Source: Photorhabdus bodei (GTDB lineage Bacteria > Pseudomonadota > Gammaproteobacteria > Enterobacterales > Enterobacteriaceae). Taken from it: DNA of 64,000 nucleotides. The notes beneath the pieces are model-generated. The model was given only the letters and a program-made list of their open reading frames with translations. It was not told the origin of the DNA and made no database searches. The translations under genes and the position numbers were made by a program. Shown here piece after piece: positions 17,201 to 26,566 of this stretch. Position 1 is the stretch's first letter. Each line of letters starts with the position of its first letter. The stretch spans positions 1-64,000 of the forward strand of contig NZ_NSCM01000018.1 in assembly GCF_003287735.1 (NCBI RefSeq), given 5' to 3'.

Positions 17201-20200
17201 AATTGATAATACATTTCATCAAAACTAGGTGATGGCTGAACGGAGACATCTTTATCCGCGGTAAAAGTTTGTTCTTTGCTACCCGCTTTTACTATTACCT
17301 GAACTTTTGCAGCAGGAATTGCAGTTTTGATCTCTTCCGCGTTATAGACATCAGTAGCAATAATACGGAGCCCATTATTTGTGTCCTCCATATAGAGATA
17401 TTGCTTAAATAAAGGTTCTTGATCAGAAGTGTCTATAATGTAGCCGTTATCACTATTGGTAACTTCTGAATATAGGCTTTTCCCCCAATTAGGAAGAAAG
17501 ACACTTACTTTACCAATTTGGTTATCCCGATAAAACAGTAATCTACCCTGACTATTATTAGTGGTGTTTCCACTATATTGATAAACCGGGTATATTAACT
17601 TCTTATTTGATGTCCATTGTGTATTGACACTCAGATTGGTATAGATAATAAATTTATCACCTAATTTGCCATATTTTTTTATCAGGTCGCACTGATGACG
17701 AGTTCGCTCATCAGCTCCTTCATAGGTAATTCTTAACTTAGGTGAGATATGGATTTTTAAATCACTTGATGAGGCTTGGTAACGGATAATTGGAATATCT
17801 CCGCCATGCACCATACTGAGGTTATATTCTCCTCTGCCATAACTGTTATTGCTATTTACCGATGAAGGGATTTCATAATCCTCTGCATAGCGATTATTCA
17901 CTCTTCTGACATTATTAGTATCGAATTGTTGATAACTATTATCCCGATAAACATTGCTCTGTTCTGGGGTCATATCTTTGGATGCCATATCGGCAAAGAT
18001 ATATAGCCCTTGCATTGCAGCGGTTTTATAACTATCCAGTGTATCCTGTTGATTATAAAACATCACCAGCAACGTATCTTCACCCTGATAACCGGCACAA
18101 TAGAGCCCAGGCGCTTTATTTTTTGCCAGCCCTAGTTTGGATATTTTTTCATTGACATCAAAGGTAATTGGCGTATTCCAGGTGCCGTCATAACGGATAT
18201 GCGCTAATTTCAGCTCATAACGATAATCTGTCTCGGTTTGATAGCCATCTTTACTATTTCCGGTCTGTTTGGTGATCTCCTTTTGTTCCAACCAGAGCAG
18301 ATACAAGCGGGATTTGTACATTACTGGCCGAATCGTGCTTTGGTAAGGATTAATTGGACAATCAATTTTGTGCCACTCGCTCCAGGCGTTAGCCGCGAAT
18401 TTACCGTCGCTGAATTTACTGTGATCGACACTGCGCCAATAATATTCACCGGTATCAGTTTCACTGAGGCCGATAAAATAGGTTAGCCCTTGATCGTTAT
18501 TAATATTATCGTGATACGCGCTAACAACTTTAAGATTAGCCACCTGTTCAAACGAAGTCAGATAAGACATAAAGGCGTCTTCGACCGTATCGGCGTTTAA
18601 TTGGCTTTGGCTGACGGATTGCAGTAATGCGTCCATCATTTTGGTTTGCCCGATGCGCATGGTCGGATCAATATAGTTTTCTGGATAGTAAACTAATTGA
18701 GAAACACCCGTCCAGGTGCTGTAGCGTTTGTTGTATTTGTCCCAGTCGATAAAGAATTGGCGGCTGATAACCCCTGAATTAGCATTTTCTTCCACATTTT
18801 CCAATGCCCGGTTGACGTACAGTTGAATGCTGGCAATGGCTTCAGCGATCCGGGTGGTTTTGATTGCAGCGGAAACTTGATTATCAATCAGTAAATATTG
18901 ATACAAGTCATCACGGCTTTTAATAGCCGCCGCTGCCTTAGCAACTTGACGGATATAGTAGGTGCTTAATGCGGCACTGCGAGATTCATCCAGAAAAGCG
19001 TGTAATGTATTGGCCTGTTGTGAATTCAATCCGGCGGTTAACACGCCTGCCGCATTTTCCCACTGGGCATAGGTCGGTGTCTCTTTCATTGATTGAATAT
19101 AATCCAGCCCGACCAAAGCGGAAACGCCCTGCGGGGCGACATTCAATTGTTGTGCAACATTAATCCATTGCAGGATAGTATCGATAGATGTCCAACAGGA
19201 GAACGCATTTTCTTGCGTCACTGGCGGAAGATGTTGATGGTTTTGTGCTTGAGTACTGGCTTGCAACAGCAAATTAGCATCAAGATTCATGGCGTCAGCC
19301 AGTTGTTCTGCCGTTAACGTGTTAGCTTCAAATGCCGCTAATACAGAAGAGGCTTTTTCACCTAGAGCGTTCACCCAATCTGCAAAACGCGTCAGCATGA
19401 TCAATGAAAGGACATCATGTGCAGGTATTGCCTCAGTTGACGTGCTAAACATCTCTGGTTTTGTCACAAACAGGCGGAAGGCGTTTTCGTTGATGCCGGT
19501 GGAATGGTAAACCATTTCTAATTGTGCCAGAGCCTGACAATACTGAACGATATGTTCCTGCGTTTCTACTGCTTCCGATGAATCCGGCGTATATTGAGTA
19601 TTCAACCAGTCCCAGAATTTTTCTGCTGTCATTGCGCCGTCGCCGGGCTGTAACTTATCTGCCCAAAGCAGTACTGAATGGGCGACATTTTCCGATGATA
19701 ATTGCAAGGTGGCCGCAATATAGGGCGCCATGGCATGTAGTAAATCTGCTTTGTCTTTGTCAAAACCTTGTAAACCATGGTAGACGGCATCTAGCAGATT
19801 CTTAATTTCAGGCGTGAGCGTTTTGTTATAGCTGGTGGCGGTCATGACAAATAACTGGAATACACTCCACTTCTGTGTCTGTAACCAGCCGGTAATGGTA
19901 TTGAGTTTTCTGATCAAGGTAGCCAATTGCTTATCACTGATAGCGGATAAATTAGTTTCCCCTTCACCCACAGCAACCAGCAATAAATCCAATTCATCAA
20001 TGGTTAATTGATGGATTTCTGCCAGTAATTTCCCGATATATAAATTGGAAAGATTCTTTAGGCTATTTTTAATCTTTCCGTCTTTGTTATTATGGTCGGT
20101 AATTTTAAGCAAGCGGTAGAGTGAGACATCATCGATATTAAATGCACGCTTGAGTATGGTTTTGCGCCAATCACCGGTGCTACCTAGATTTAAATCAATC

Positions 20201-21804
20201 TCTTCATCTCCGGTAGAAAAATATTGACCGCTCAGTAATGGTGTATTAAACAGGCGATCAAATTGGCTAGGTTGATTATTATATGAGCGTTGTGAAATAA
20301 GCGCGTTGCATAGTATTAGGGCAGTGTCAGCATTAACAGCATAACGCTGCATATAATATTTAGTCAGAAAAACTTTACCTAATACTTCTGTGTTGATATC
20401 CAGTTGTGGATTAACACTGCGCACAATGCCTTCCAGAATAGTGGGTGACAATTCTGTTGCACGGGATAAGCGAATTGCTTTATTGAGTTTTAGCAGGAAA
20501 GAGTATTGGTTATATTCCTCAACGGTAAATTTTGCGGCAGCATAGGCGTAATTAGTATTAGGAAGTACTCTTGTTAGGCCAATTTCAAAAGGTTGACTGA
20601 TATCTGTGGTACTTAATGTGATATGTTCTGAATATTCTATGTTGACCTGAGGAGCTCCTTCAGTTCTAACAAGTTCTCTTTTGTCATTTAACTTAATGGA
20701 TAAATAAGAGGCATTCCAGAAATCTTTGAATTTGTAATTTAACTGGTAATTCTCACCACCGTGGGGAAAGAGTTCTACGTCTACTTGATAAGCATTTGTT
20801 GTATATTCGCGGGTAATCCGATATACCTTGACCGTGCCATCACTGTTATTGACTACCGGAGTAATGAGCTGGTTATTACTATATTCCTGTTGACCGAAAT
20901 TACTGGCTTTACCAATAAATTGGCTAAGTTCTTCATCACTTAAATTGTAATAACGTTTAAGGTATTCCGGCATAGCCAGTGAGGCCGGTTCGATATTGCC
21001 AAAATTTTTCTTATAAAGTTCCTCGGCATTACCTTCGGTAATCTCCTCCGTCAGAATATTAAACAACTCAGGTGAAATTGAAGCGTTAATACCCAATAGG
21101 GAGGCTTGATGCATTAGCCCGGCAATTGCCGATGATGCATTGAGTTGCTCAAGTCCAGGATCTTGTAACTGGATAACTTTACGCACGTTTTCATAAGCGT
21201 CGTGGTAAGGCGTTTCGCCGGAAGGACGGAAAGTGGAGAGCATTTCCATCACTTTTGTATAATTATCCAGCTTAGACTCAGTTTTAATACTTTCCAATAA
21301 TAGCTCGTTGGACAAAGAGAGTGTGGAAAGTTCTGTATCCATATTTTGTTGACTGAGCGCCATTGATTTGAGATCTGGGCGGCGGGTCTCCAGATAATAA
21401 ACGGAGTCACTTGCGTGTAAATTGCGTGCCTCACGATAAAGCTCAGTCAAATAAGCAGCGGGGGAGAACATGGAGGAAACGGTACCCGGCGCGACATATT
21501 GACTGGCTCTGCCGCCAAATTGACTGTTATAGCCTATCAGTTCGGCATTAGGGGCGATGATGGCAAGATGTACGGCATTTTGTAATTGAGGATTGGCGCG
21601 TTTGAGAATACGCGCTTCATATAGCCGATTATCCTTTTGGGCCTGTTGTGCATCATGATATAAGTCGTGTGCTTCGGACCAAGAGAGGTGAGCAGAGACT
21701 TGCTGATGAAATTCGTTAAAAGAACTGTGGCTAATATCTGTCAGACAGTGAAAACCACACTGGCTTTTTAATACATCAGGCATCTCTTTTACAGACTCGT
21801 TCAT
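14227..21804 (-). CDS. tcdA1: Insecticidal toxin complex protein TcA (TcdA1-like)
   Basis: This 2525-residue TcA subunit forms pentameric injection machines that bind insect cells and translocate the TcC toxin. The start MNESVKEMPDVLKSQCG at 21804 is preceded by AAAAGGAATAAAT; the open frame extends upstream but that part is leader. Visible in order are: alpha-helical shell (ARILKRANPQLQNAVHLA...); receptor-binding domain A as an insertion (about 300-435, with YRITREYTTNAYQV); neuraminidase-like region (YYWRSVDHSKF...); further receptor-binding inserts (about 1380-1580 and 1640-1770); linker; pore (GFAGGGSRWGAIAEATG, coordinates about 15235-15455); and the TcB-binding C-terminus. It is the only TcA in the window that keeps receptor-binding domain A. 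Two central inserts differ from TcdA1 as I remember it (see findings). It is followed by tcdB1. Confidence 0.93.
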   Translation of the reverse strand: MNESVKEMPDVLKSQCGFHCLTDISHSSFNEFHQQVSAHLSWSEAHDLYHDAQQAQKDNRLYEARILKRANPQLQNAVHLAIIAPNAELIGYNSQFGGRASQYVAPGTVSSMFSPAAYLTELYREARNLHASDSVYYLETRRPDLKSMALSQQNMDTELSTLSLSNELLLESIKTESKLDNYTKVMEMLSTFRPSGETPYHDAYENVRKVIQLQDPGLEQLNASSAIAGLMHQASLLGINASISPELFNILTEEITEGNAEELYKKNFGNIEPASLAMPEYLKRYYNLSDEELSQFIGKASNFGQQEYSNNQLITPVVNNSDGTVKVYRITREYTTNAYQVDVELFPHGGENYQLNYKFKDFWNASYLSIKLNDKRELVRTEGAPQVNIEYSEHITLSTTDISQPFEIGLTRVLPNTNYAYAAAKFTVEEYNQYSFLLKLNKAIRLSRATELSPTILEGIVRSVNPQLDINTEVLGKVFLTKYYMQRYAVNADTALILCNALISQRSYNNQPSQFDRLFNTPLLSGQYFSTGDEEIDLNLGSTGDWRKTILKRAFNIDDVSLYRLLKITDHNNKDGKIKNSLKNLSNLYIGKLLAEIHQLTIDELDLLLVAVGEGETNLSAISDKQLATLIRKLNTITGWLQTQKWSVFQLFVMTATSYNKTLTPEIKNLLDAVYHGLQGFDKDKADLLHAMAPYIAATLQLSSENVAHSVLLWADKLQPGDGAMTAEKFWDWLNTQYTPDSSEAVETQEHIVQYCQALAQLEMVYHSTGINENAFRLFVTKPEMFSTSTEAIPAHDVLSLIMLTRFADWVNALGEKASSVLAAFEANTLTAEQLADAMNLDANLLLQASTQAQNHQHLPPVTQENAFSCWTSIDTILQWINVAQQLNVAPQGVSALVGLDYIQSMKETPTYAQWENAAGVLTAGLNSQQANTLHAFLDESRSAALSTYYIRQVAKAAAAIKSRDDLYQYLLIDNQVSAAIKTTRIAEAIASIQLYVNRALENVEENANSGVISRQFFIDWDKYNKRYSTWTGVSQLVYYPENYIDPTMRIGQTKMMDALLQSVSQSQLNADTVEDAFMSYLTSFEQVANLKVVSAYHDNINNDQGLTYFIGLSETDTGEYYWRSVDHSKFSDGKFAANAWSEWHKIDCPINPYQSTIRPVMYKSRLYLLWLEQKEITKQTGNSKDGYQTETDYRYELKLAHIRYDGTWNTPITFDVNEKISKLGLAKNKAPGLYCAGYQGEDTLLVMFYNQQDTLDSYKTAAMQGLYIFADMASKDMTPEQSNVYRDNSYQQFDTNNVRRVNNRYAEDYEIPSSVNSNNSYGRGEYNLSMVHGGDIPIIRYQASSSDLKIHISPKLRITYEGADERTRHQCDLIKKYGKLGDKFIIYTNLSVNTQWTSNKKLIYPVYQYSGNTTNNSQGRLLFYRDNQIGKVSVFLPNWGKSLYSEVTNSDNGYIIDTSDQEPLFKQYLYMEDTNNGLRIIATDVYNAEEIKTAIPAAKVQVIVKAGSKEQTFTADKDVSVQPSPSFDEMYYQFNTLEIDGTGLNFNNNSASIDVTFTALAEDGRKLGYESFTIPVTRKVSTDNALTLHHNENGAQYMQWQAYRTRLNTLFARQLVARASTGIDTILSMETQNIQEPVLWSDNFTATLPIYDSSLHGNSKNITIMLGNSEKQSDQKNVIYQGELTDKNQLINLSETYISVKERSNNTKPVDNKGNDSWIYLFVKYSADPIKIGEFWFKNGTNFQGYYPKGNEKNRDPIFIENQKTEPMDFTGANSLYFWELFYYTPMLVAQRLLHEQNFDEANRWLKYVWSPSGYIVHGQIQNYQWNVRPLLEDTSWNSDPLDSVDPDAVAQHDPMHYKVSTFMRTLDLLIARGDHAYRQLERDTLNEAKMWYMQALHLLGDKPYLPLSTTWSDPRLDRAADITTQNAHASSIVALRQSTPALLALLSANTLTDLFLPQINEVMMNYWQTLAQRVYNLRHNLSIDGQPLYLPIYATPADPKALLSAAVATSQGGGNLPEPFMSLWRFPHMLENARGMVSQLTQFGSTLQNIIERQDAEALNALLQNQAAELILTNLSIQDKTIEELDAEKTVLEKSKAGAQSRFESYSKLYDENINAGENQAMTLRATAAGLTTAVQASRLAGAAADLVPNIFGFAGGGSRWGAIAEATGYVMEFSANVMNTEADKISQSETYRRRRQEWEIQRNNAEAELKQLDAQLKSLAVRREAAVLQKNSLKTQQEQTRSQLTFLQRKFSNQALYNWLRGRLAAIYFQFYDLAVARCLMAEQAYRWELNDDSARFIKPGAWQGTYAGLLAGETLMLSLAQMEDAHLKRDKRALEVERTVSLAEVYAELPQDKGPFSLTQEIEKLVNEGSGSAGSGNNNLAFGTGTDTKTSLQASISLADLKIREDYPESIGKIRRIKQISVTLPALLGPYQDVQAILSYSDKAGLANGCEALAISHGMNDSGQFQLDFNDGKFLPFEGIAIDQGTLTLSFPNASTPDKGKQATMLKTLNDIILHIRYTIK

Positions 21805-22494
21805 ATTTATTCCTTTTAAATCATAAAGTAAATGAAACAGCCTTGTTGCTTTTACATCATGGATCAATAAAGAGAGTGATTCCGTTCCATCGGAAGAAGG
21901 GATAATCAAAGATAGGTTTTGAGAAATCGCTGAGATAATAGTTTGCGAATGAAAAATAGACCTAATCTTGATCTCTCGGAGAATCACTATCTCACTGTTT
22001 TCTTTAAATAGCTGTTGCAAAAAAAGCAGATGCGAAATTTGCAACTGACTTGCTAATAAGCGTTGAATGGAAATGGCACTCTGTCGTTCACATAATGAAC
22101 TGTGCGAGAAGGGTAAAGTTCAGTGATGGTGAATATAGATTATGTAATTTAATTGATGTTAAATATGTGATTATTTTATGTTGAACATTATGAGTGTTTT
22201 TACAACCAATTGAAATATTTAATTAAATTGTTAATGTTGCCTGTTTTTTCTTAATAATAACATGTGGTGTTTATTTAAAAATATTATTGTGATGTAAGGG
22301 TGAATTACGTTTATTTTGCAACAATAATAAAAAATGTTTGATAACTGCTAAGAATAAAGATGATAAAACTCAATCTCAGTTAATGCATATTTCAATGTTA
22401 AATAATGCAAAGAAGAAAAGTTGTTGTAATGTTTCATTGTTAATATTCCATTCTATCTCGGATGGAACAATTAATTAGAATAGAAGGATATATG
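21805..22494. promoter_or_regulatory. Divergent intergenic region between tcdA1 and a LysR gene
   Basis: About 690 AT-rich bases separate the divergent tcdA1 and LysR-type regulator genes, so both promoters should lie here. The part next to tcdA1 (21805-22060) is homologous to the leader of the tcdA at 26567-33760: TTTTAAATCATAA, GATTCCGTTC and an AAATAGCTGTTGCAAAAAAAG block are shared. The part next to LysR (about 22350-22490) is homologous to the region before the second LysR gene at 40360. The in-frame extension of tcdA1 up to 22044 is taken as non-coding leader. No -10/-35 pair could be fixed. Confidence 0.5.
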
Positions 22495-23406
22495 ATGCTA
22501 TTTTGTTCAAAGCACTTGAAATATTTTATGGAATCGGCGAAAAGAGAGTCATTCACTTTAGCAGCGGATACGCTTTGTATTACTCCTTCCCCCCTAAGTA
22601 GGATCATATATCAATTGGAGCAACGTGTGGGCTGTCAATTGTTTGAAAGATTGCCGGGAAGGACTAAATTGACTGACGAAGGGATGGCCTTATATCAGGA
22701 GCTATTGCCGTGTTATGAGAGAATTCAACGAGTTGAGGATAATTGGCATTATCGTAGAAACGGGAGATTAGTGAACGCCGGCAAACTTATTATTGGGACC
22801 AGTGGAGAATATATTAATAAAATTTCGGCAGTGATAAAAAGAGCGGTGCAACGTTATCATTATCGTGATATTTACATAAAAAACAATTTTCTGGTTGATG
22901 ATTCAGCAAGAAAAGAGGCAATATTTTCTTCTTTAATGAAAGAAGATATAACCGTCTATGTGACGACTGAACATTATCCTGACAACGATGATATTATAAG
23001 AATAGATGGAACTTATCAGGTGCTGCGTCTTGCTATCGCTAATGATATTTTAGGATCGGAAAATCATGCTGATGATATTATATCCACATTGCCTTTGGCT
23101 CAGCATAATAGTGCTTTCTTGAAACAATGTGACGGCCTTACTCCACTGAATTGTCTACCTAAGTACCAAAATTTAACTTTGCTAACTGTTCCTGATTTTA
23201 CTCATCGGTTGGATTTAGTGAGATCAGGTATCGCGATAAGTTTAATGACACCTAATGAAGTGCTTTGTTCTGCTGATATTGATAAAGGTATTGCCTTTTT
23301 AAATTTTAAATCGTATCCAACACCATTAGTGAAATATTGTGCTTATACTCTCAGACATAAATATAAAGAGCCATTGAATTTACTTATTTCTGATTTAATT
23401 ATTTAG
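22495..23406 (+). CDS. LysR-type transcriptional regulator (first copy)
   Basis: This regulator has about 304 residues. The N-terminal winged helix-turn-helix is canonical for LysR: FMESAKRESFTLAADTLCIT, then PSPLSRIIYQLEQRVGCQLFER and LTDEG. A C-terminal substrate-binding-type effector domain follows. AGAAGGA (22482-22488) sits correctly for ATG 22495; in-frame ATGs at 22462 and 22492 are alternatives. It is divergent from tcdA1 and convergent with tccC5, and a near-duplicate (40360-41271) occupies the same place beside the second tccC. It is a likely local regulator of the toxin genes, by position. The inducer is unknown. Confidence 0.85.
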   Translation: MLFCSKHLKYFMESAKRESFTLAADTLCITPSPLSRIIYQLEQRVGCQLFERLPGRTKLTDEGMALYQELLPCYERIQRVEDNWHYRRNGRLVNAGKLIIGTSGEYINKISAVIKRAVQRYHYRDIYIKNNFLVDDSARKEAIFSSLMKEDITVYVTTEHYPDNDDIIRIDGTYQVLRLAIANDILGSENHADDIISTLPLAQHNSAFLKQCDGLTPLNCLPKYQNLTLLTVPDFTHRLDLVRSGIAISLMTPNEVLCSADIDKGIAFLNFKSYPTPLVKYCAYTLRHKYKEPLNLLISDLII

Positions 23407-23539
23407 AAATAGATTAAATGGATAGATTGCAGAAGGTTTTGTTAATTGTTTTATAGCTAGAATATTTATTTTTATGTAATTAAAATAAGTAAGAAAATTA
23501 TTAGGTAAATTTCTTCTTATGGTTTTCGGTAAAATTATT

Positions 23540-23569
23540 AAATCCCCTAAAATATTTTTTAGGGGATTT
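23540..23569. terminator. Bidirectional terminator between LysR and tccC5
   Basis: AAATCCCCTAAAA (23540-23552) pairs with TTTTAGGGGATTT (23557-23569) around a 4-base loop. A- and T-runs on both sides serve both converging transcripts: LysR ending at 23406 and tccC5 ending at 23607. Confidence 0.85.
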
Positions 23570-23606
23570 TCTATTACTATATTAATTAATGGCTATTTTA
23601 TCCAAC

Positions 23607-26426
23607 TCAATTTTCTCTGGATGACGTCAAGTTGCCTGTATAAGTATTACGTACATTCCTATGAGTGGCAGCAGATTGATTAATATCTTGTAATAATACA
23701 TAGGTATCTCTACCTTGATGTTTCATTGAAATAACCTCGAACGGTGTTTCTCTGGGGAATAGTATTTCTGCTTGTCCCGCTTCTGGTCCATTGGCTCTTA
23801 TTTTCAATTTTTCAACAAAGCTTTTCCTCGAATCATCTAAATCCATTTTAAATACTTTCTCCGCACTTTCGTTATTATACTTAGATTTTGCTGCCACATT
23901 GACACCTGCATTGGTTAAAAATGCCATTTTGACATATCGAGTTTCACTGGTTTCTTTTTTATGCACAAAATTCAGAAAACCACGATGGGCCGATGTTGAT
24001 AAATAAGCATTATCTGAAACGATATCACCAACGTTGATGCTATTTCCTTCCTGTGGAGAGTGCCAAGGTGAGGGGGTGGAATTATCCACATAGGTCATCA
24101 CTCGATAAGTTACCCGCATTTGTCTATCTTGCAGGGCAGATAATGAGGAATCTAAATCTTTCACTATCGATGTAATACTGTTTTCTCTTATTGCAGTATT
24201 AATTTGCGAGCTATCCGTGGTGTAATCTTTAATTGGGCTAGTATCTACACCGGGATTGTTGGTCAATAATTGATGGGCTTCTTGCTCTGTTTGGGCAGCG
24301 ATAGCTCTTTGGCGTTTGAAAGTTTGAGGTTTCGCCATTTTTTTATAAACGGCTTCTTCCATTCCTGTAAAGGAACCCTGTTTTATTATCGCTTCTTCTG
24401 TTCTGTTAGCCGGAGATAATCCCTGAACATCAAATTGTGTCACCGGATTATTTCTCACCATGCGATATAAATTCAGCCCATCAATTGTTCCGGCCGGGTC
24501 CGCACTTAACCATCTGCCTGCCCACGGTTGGTAATAACGGTAGCCGTAATAATACAGCCCGGTAGCATCACGCTCTTTACCTGAATAGCGAATGGTTTTA
24601 TAGCTAGATTCAATTTGATTCCTTGCTGCCCACAGTGCTGTACCGCCAAATGGATAATATTCTTCCTCACTGATAATTTGTCCTTCGCTATCTAATTCAA
24701 GTTGGCTGGAACCAATAAGATTATCGTAGCTGTAACGAAGTTGATTGTTGTTGATATCTTCGGGTTTTCCGCTCTCCCAATGTAATACCCGGACTTGCGC
24801 ACGACCAGCTTTACCGAGTGTGATAACTTGCAAATATTCCGTGGTAGTGCTGCCATGTTGTGTTGTGCGTAGTTCTAGCCCCGGCAGATAAGTGACTCTT
24901 TGCTGTTGCGCGATATTCTGAGTTTGTTGTTCATTCACTTTTAGCTGTCGTGTGCCGTTGCTATCGTAGCGATACCACTCATTTCCTGCGCTACTGTTGA
25001 CTTGTTTCAATTCGCCTCGCGGTGTCCATATTAGAACTTGACCGGATAATAAGTTGGTTTGATGGCCTCCCGCATCAAATAAGGCATCAACTTGGGTTGG
25101 ATCTTCGGTCAGTGTGCTGAGTACCGCACGGTTGCTGTAATTAGAAACCGTTATATTCGCCGTGTAGTTATTTTGCGTGGCAGGTGAACTATGCTGAATT
25201 TTCATCAAATTGCCGCCACGGTCATAACTATAGGTACGAGTATAGTTAGTGTAGGTGTTGTTATCAGCAGGTAGCGCAGGAGAGGGAAGCTGGTTATTTT
25301 GCTGACCAATATTGGCCATTTCACGCCCGGTGGCACTGATAAGCTGATACAGAGAATCATAGGTATAGCTATTCTCCGGGACCACTTTCTGATTACGCCA
25401 AAAGCGGGTAGCTTCCGCATCGTTACGGATATTGATCACATTGCCTACTGGATCATATTGATAGCGTAGGTCTTGCAACACCTTAGCGTCTGATGGACGG
25501 CGAGTGGTAATGCCGATAAGCCGCTGAGTTTCCGGTTCATAGCTGTATTCGGTGATAACCCCGTTACCGTGCTCTTCGCGTAATTTTTGTCCGGCGGCGG
25601 AGTAGGTCAGCGATTTGATAATCACTTGTTCGGCCTGACCTTTTAATGTTAACCAACAACCTTTTAACTGCCCGGCCACATCATAGGCTTGCCGCTGAAT
25701 GTTGCCTTTGGCATCGGTTTGGCTAAGTAAAGCCCCGGAGGCATCGGTTCTATTTTGGGTGGTATAGACATCACTACTCAGTTTTTGCGGCCAGAGGCTT
25801 TGGTCTTCACCTGTCCAATCGGCATCTTGGTTATCGACGAGCAGTTGCTGAGATTGTGATAAAACGGCGCCGGTCAGGGCAAGGCTGTTGAGTTGAGTGA
25901 GCCCTGCGGTATCGTAATGGCGGACACACTGACCAGCAAGGTTGTGTTCTTTTTCCTGCGGCGTATTGCCGGCCCAGATAAGGCGCTCGGTCGTTTTCTC
26001 TTCTGTCTGTGCTTGTTCGGTGATAGCGAGCAGGCGACCGGGTAGGGTGTTATCTTCATAAAGGTGGTTTTGGCGGACACCGGTTGCGTTGATGGTTAAT
26101 ACCGGGCGACCTTCAATATCGTTGAGGGTAATTGTTCTGCCTGCATCGATGCTCTCTGTTCGCAGGATATTGCCGGTCAAATTATGCAGCCAGATAAAAT
26201 TCGGTTGTACGGCGTTGTTAGTCTGTTTGGCGTCATACAGGCGAGGATCAATGCTTTGGTTCAAATATCCGCCGGCATTATATTGATGGCGGGTAATACG
26301 GGTATCGGTATTTGTTTCTGCGGTAGCGCGGTGAAAACTAATATTACGGATAGCGAGTCCACGGTTATCGTGAACACTGACGGTGGGCGTATGGTGATAA
26401 AGTTTTGGGTCAATGTTTTTCATCAT
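23607..26426 (-). CDS. tccC5: Toxin complex TcC with ADP-ribosyltransferase payload (TccC5-like)
   Basis: This 939-residue TcC protein begins at ATG 26426 or, as in its paralog, at the second ATG (26423; MKNIDPKLY). Residues 1-670 are the Rhs/YD-repeat shell, ending at the standard self-cleavage boundary (RYYQPWAGRWLSADPAGTID..., then QFDVQGL). Residues 671-939 are the variable toxin. It carries the R-S-E signature of clostridial-type ADP-ribosyltransferases: R775 in TYRVMTY, STS at 810-812 and QAE at 885-887. A Q-x-E motif suits Asn/Gln targets; TccC5 of Photorhabdus modifies a glutamine of Rho GTPases, and the 939-residue length fits it. The TcB partner would be TcdB1 or TcdB2 from the neighbouring operons, because no tcdB is directly linked. 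It lies 140 bases behind the tcdA at 26567. Confidence 0.85.
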   Translation of the reverse strand: MMKNIDPKLYHHTPTVSVHDNRGLAIRNISFHRATAETNTDTRITRHQYNAGGYLNQSIDPRLYDAKQTNNAVQPNFIWLHNLTGNILRTESIDAGRTITLNDIEGRPVLTINATGVRQNHLYEDNTLPGRLLAITEQAQTEEKTTERLIWAGNTPQEKEHNLAGQCVRHYDTAGLTQLNSLALTGAVLSQSQQLLVDNQDADWTGEDQSLWPQKLSSDVYTTQNRTDASGALLSQTDAKGNIQRQAYDVAGQLKGCWLTLKGQAEQVIIKSLTYSAAGQKLREEHGNGVITEYSYEPETQRLIGITTRRPSDAKVLQDLRYQYDPVGNVINIRNDAEATRFWRNQKVVPENSYTYDSLYQLISATGREMANIGQQNNQLPSPALPADNNTYTNYTRTYSYDRGGNLMKIQHSSPATQNNYTANITVSNYSNRAVLSTLTEDPTQVDALFDAGGHQTNLLSGQVLIWTPRGELKQVNSSAGNEWYRYDSNGTRQLKVNEQQTQNIAQQQRVTYLPGLELRTTQHGSTTTEYLQVITLGKAGRAQVRVLHWESGKPEDINNNQLRYSYDNLIGSSQLELDSEGQIISEEEYYPFGGTALWAARNQIESSYKTIRYSGKERDATGLYYYGYRYYQPWAGRWLSADPAGTIDGLNLYRMVRNNPVTQFDVQGLSPANRTEEAIIKQGSFTGMEEAVYKKMAKPQTFKRQRAIAAQTEQEAHQLLTNNPGVDTSPIKDYTTDSSQINTAIRENSITSIVKDLDSSLSALQDRQMRVTYRVMTYVDNSTPSPWHSPQEGNSINVGDIVSDNAYLSTSAHRGFLNFVHKKETSETRYVKMAFLTNAGVNVAAKSKYNNESAEKVFKMDLDDSRKSFVEKLKIRANGPEAGQAEILFPRETPFEVISMKHQGRDTYVLLQDINQSAATHRNVRNTYTGNLTSSREN

Positions 26427-26533
26427 TTACTTCCTTTGTTATGTTAATTGAATTCAGTCCTTTTACATAATAAGGATAATTTTTCTATTGAGGTAATTGA
26501 AATAACGTTGGTACGTAAAATGATTTCTAATGA

Positions 26534-26553
26534 CAGGCCCTGATTAGGGCCTG
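26534..26553 (-). promoter_or_regulatory. Conserved post-tcdA hairpin, copy 2
   Basis: CAGGCCCT pairs with AGGGCCTG around a 4-base loop, 14 bases after the tcdA stop. It is the same element as between tcdA1 and tcdB1, but here no tcdB follows. The next gene, tccC5, starts 108 bases later. Confidence 0.6.
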
Positions 26554-26566
26554 TTGCAGGTGATGG

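Noticed and set aside
21805..22044. 80-codon N-terminal extension of the tcdA1 reading frame
   Set aside because: The paralogs have different or no extension, while all share the ribosome binding site AAAAGGAATAAA before the internal ATG. The extension is untranslated leader that happens to be open.
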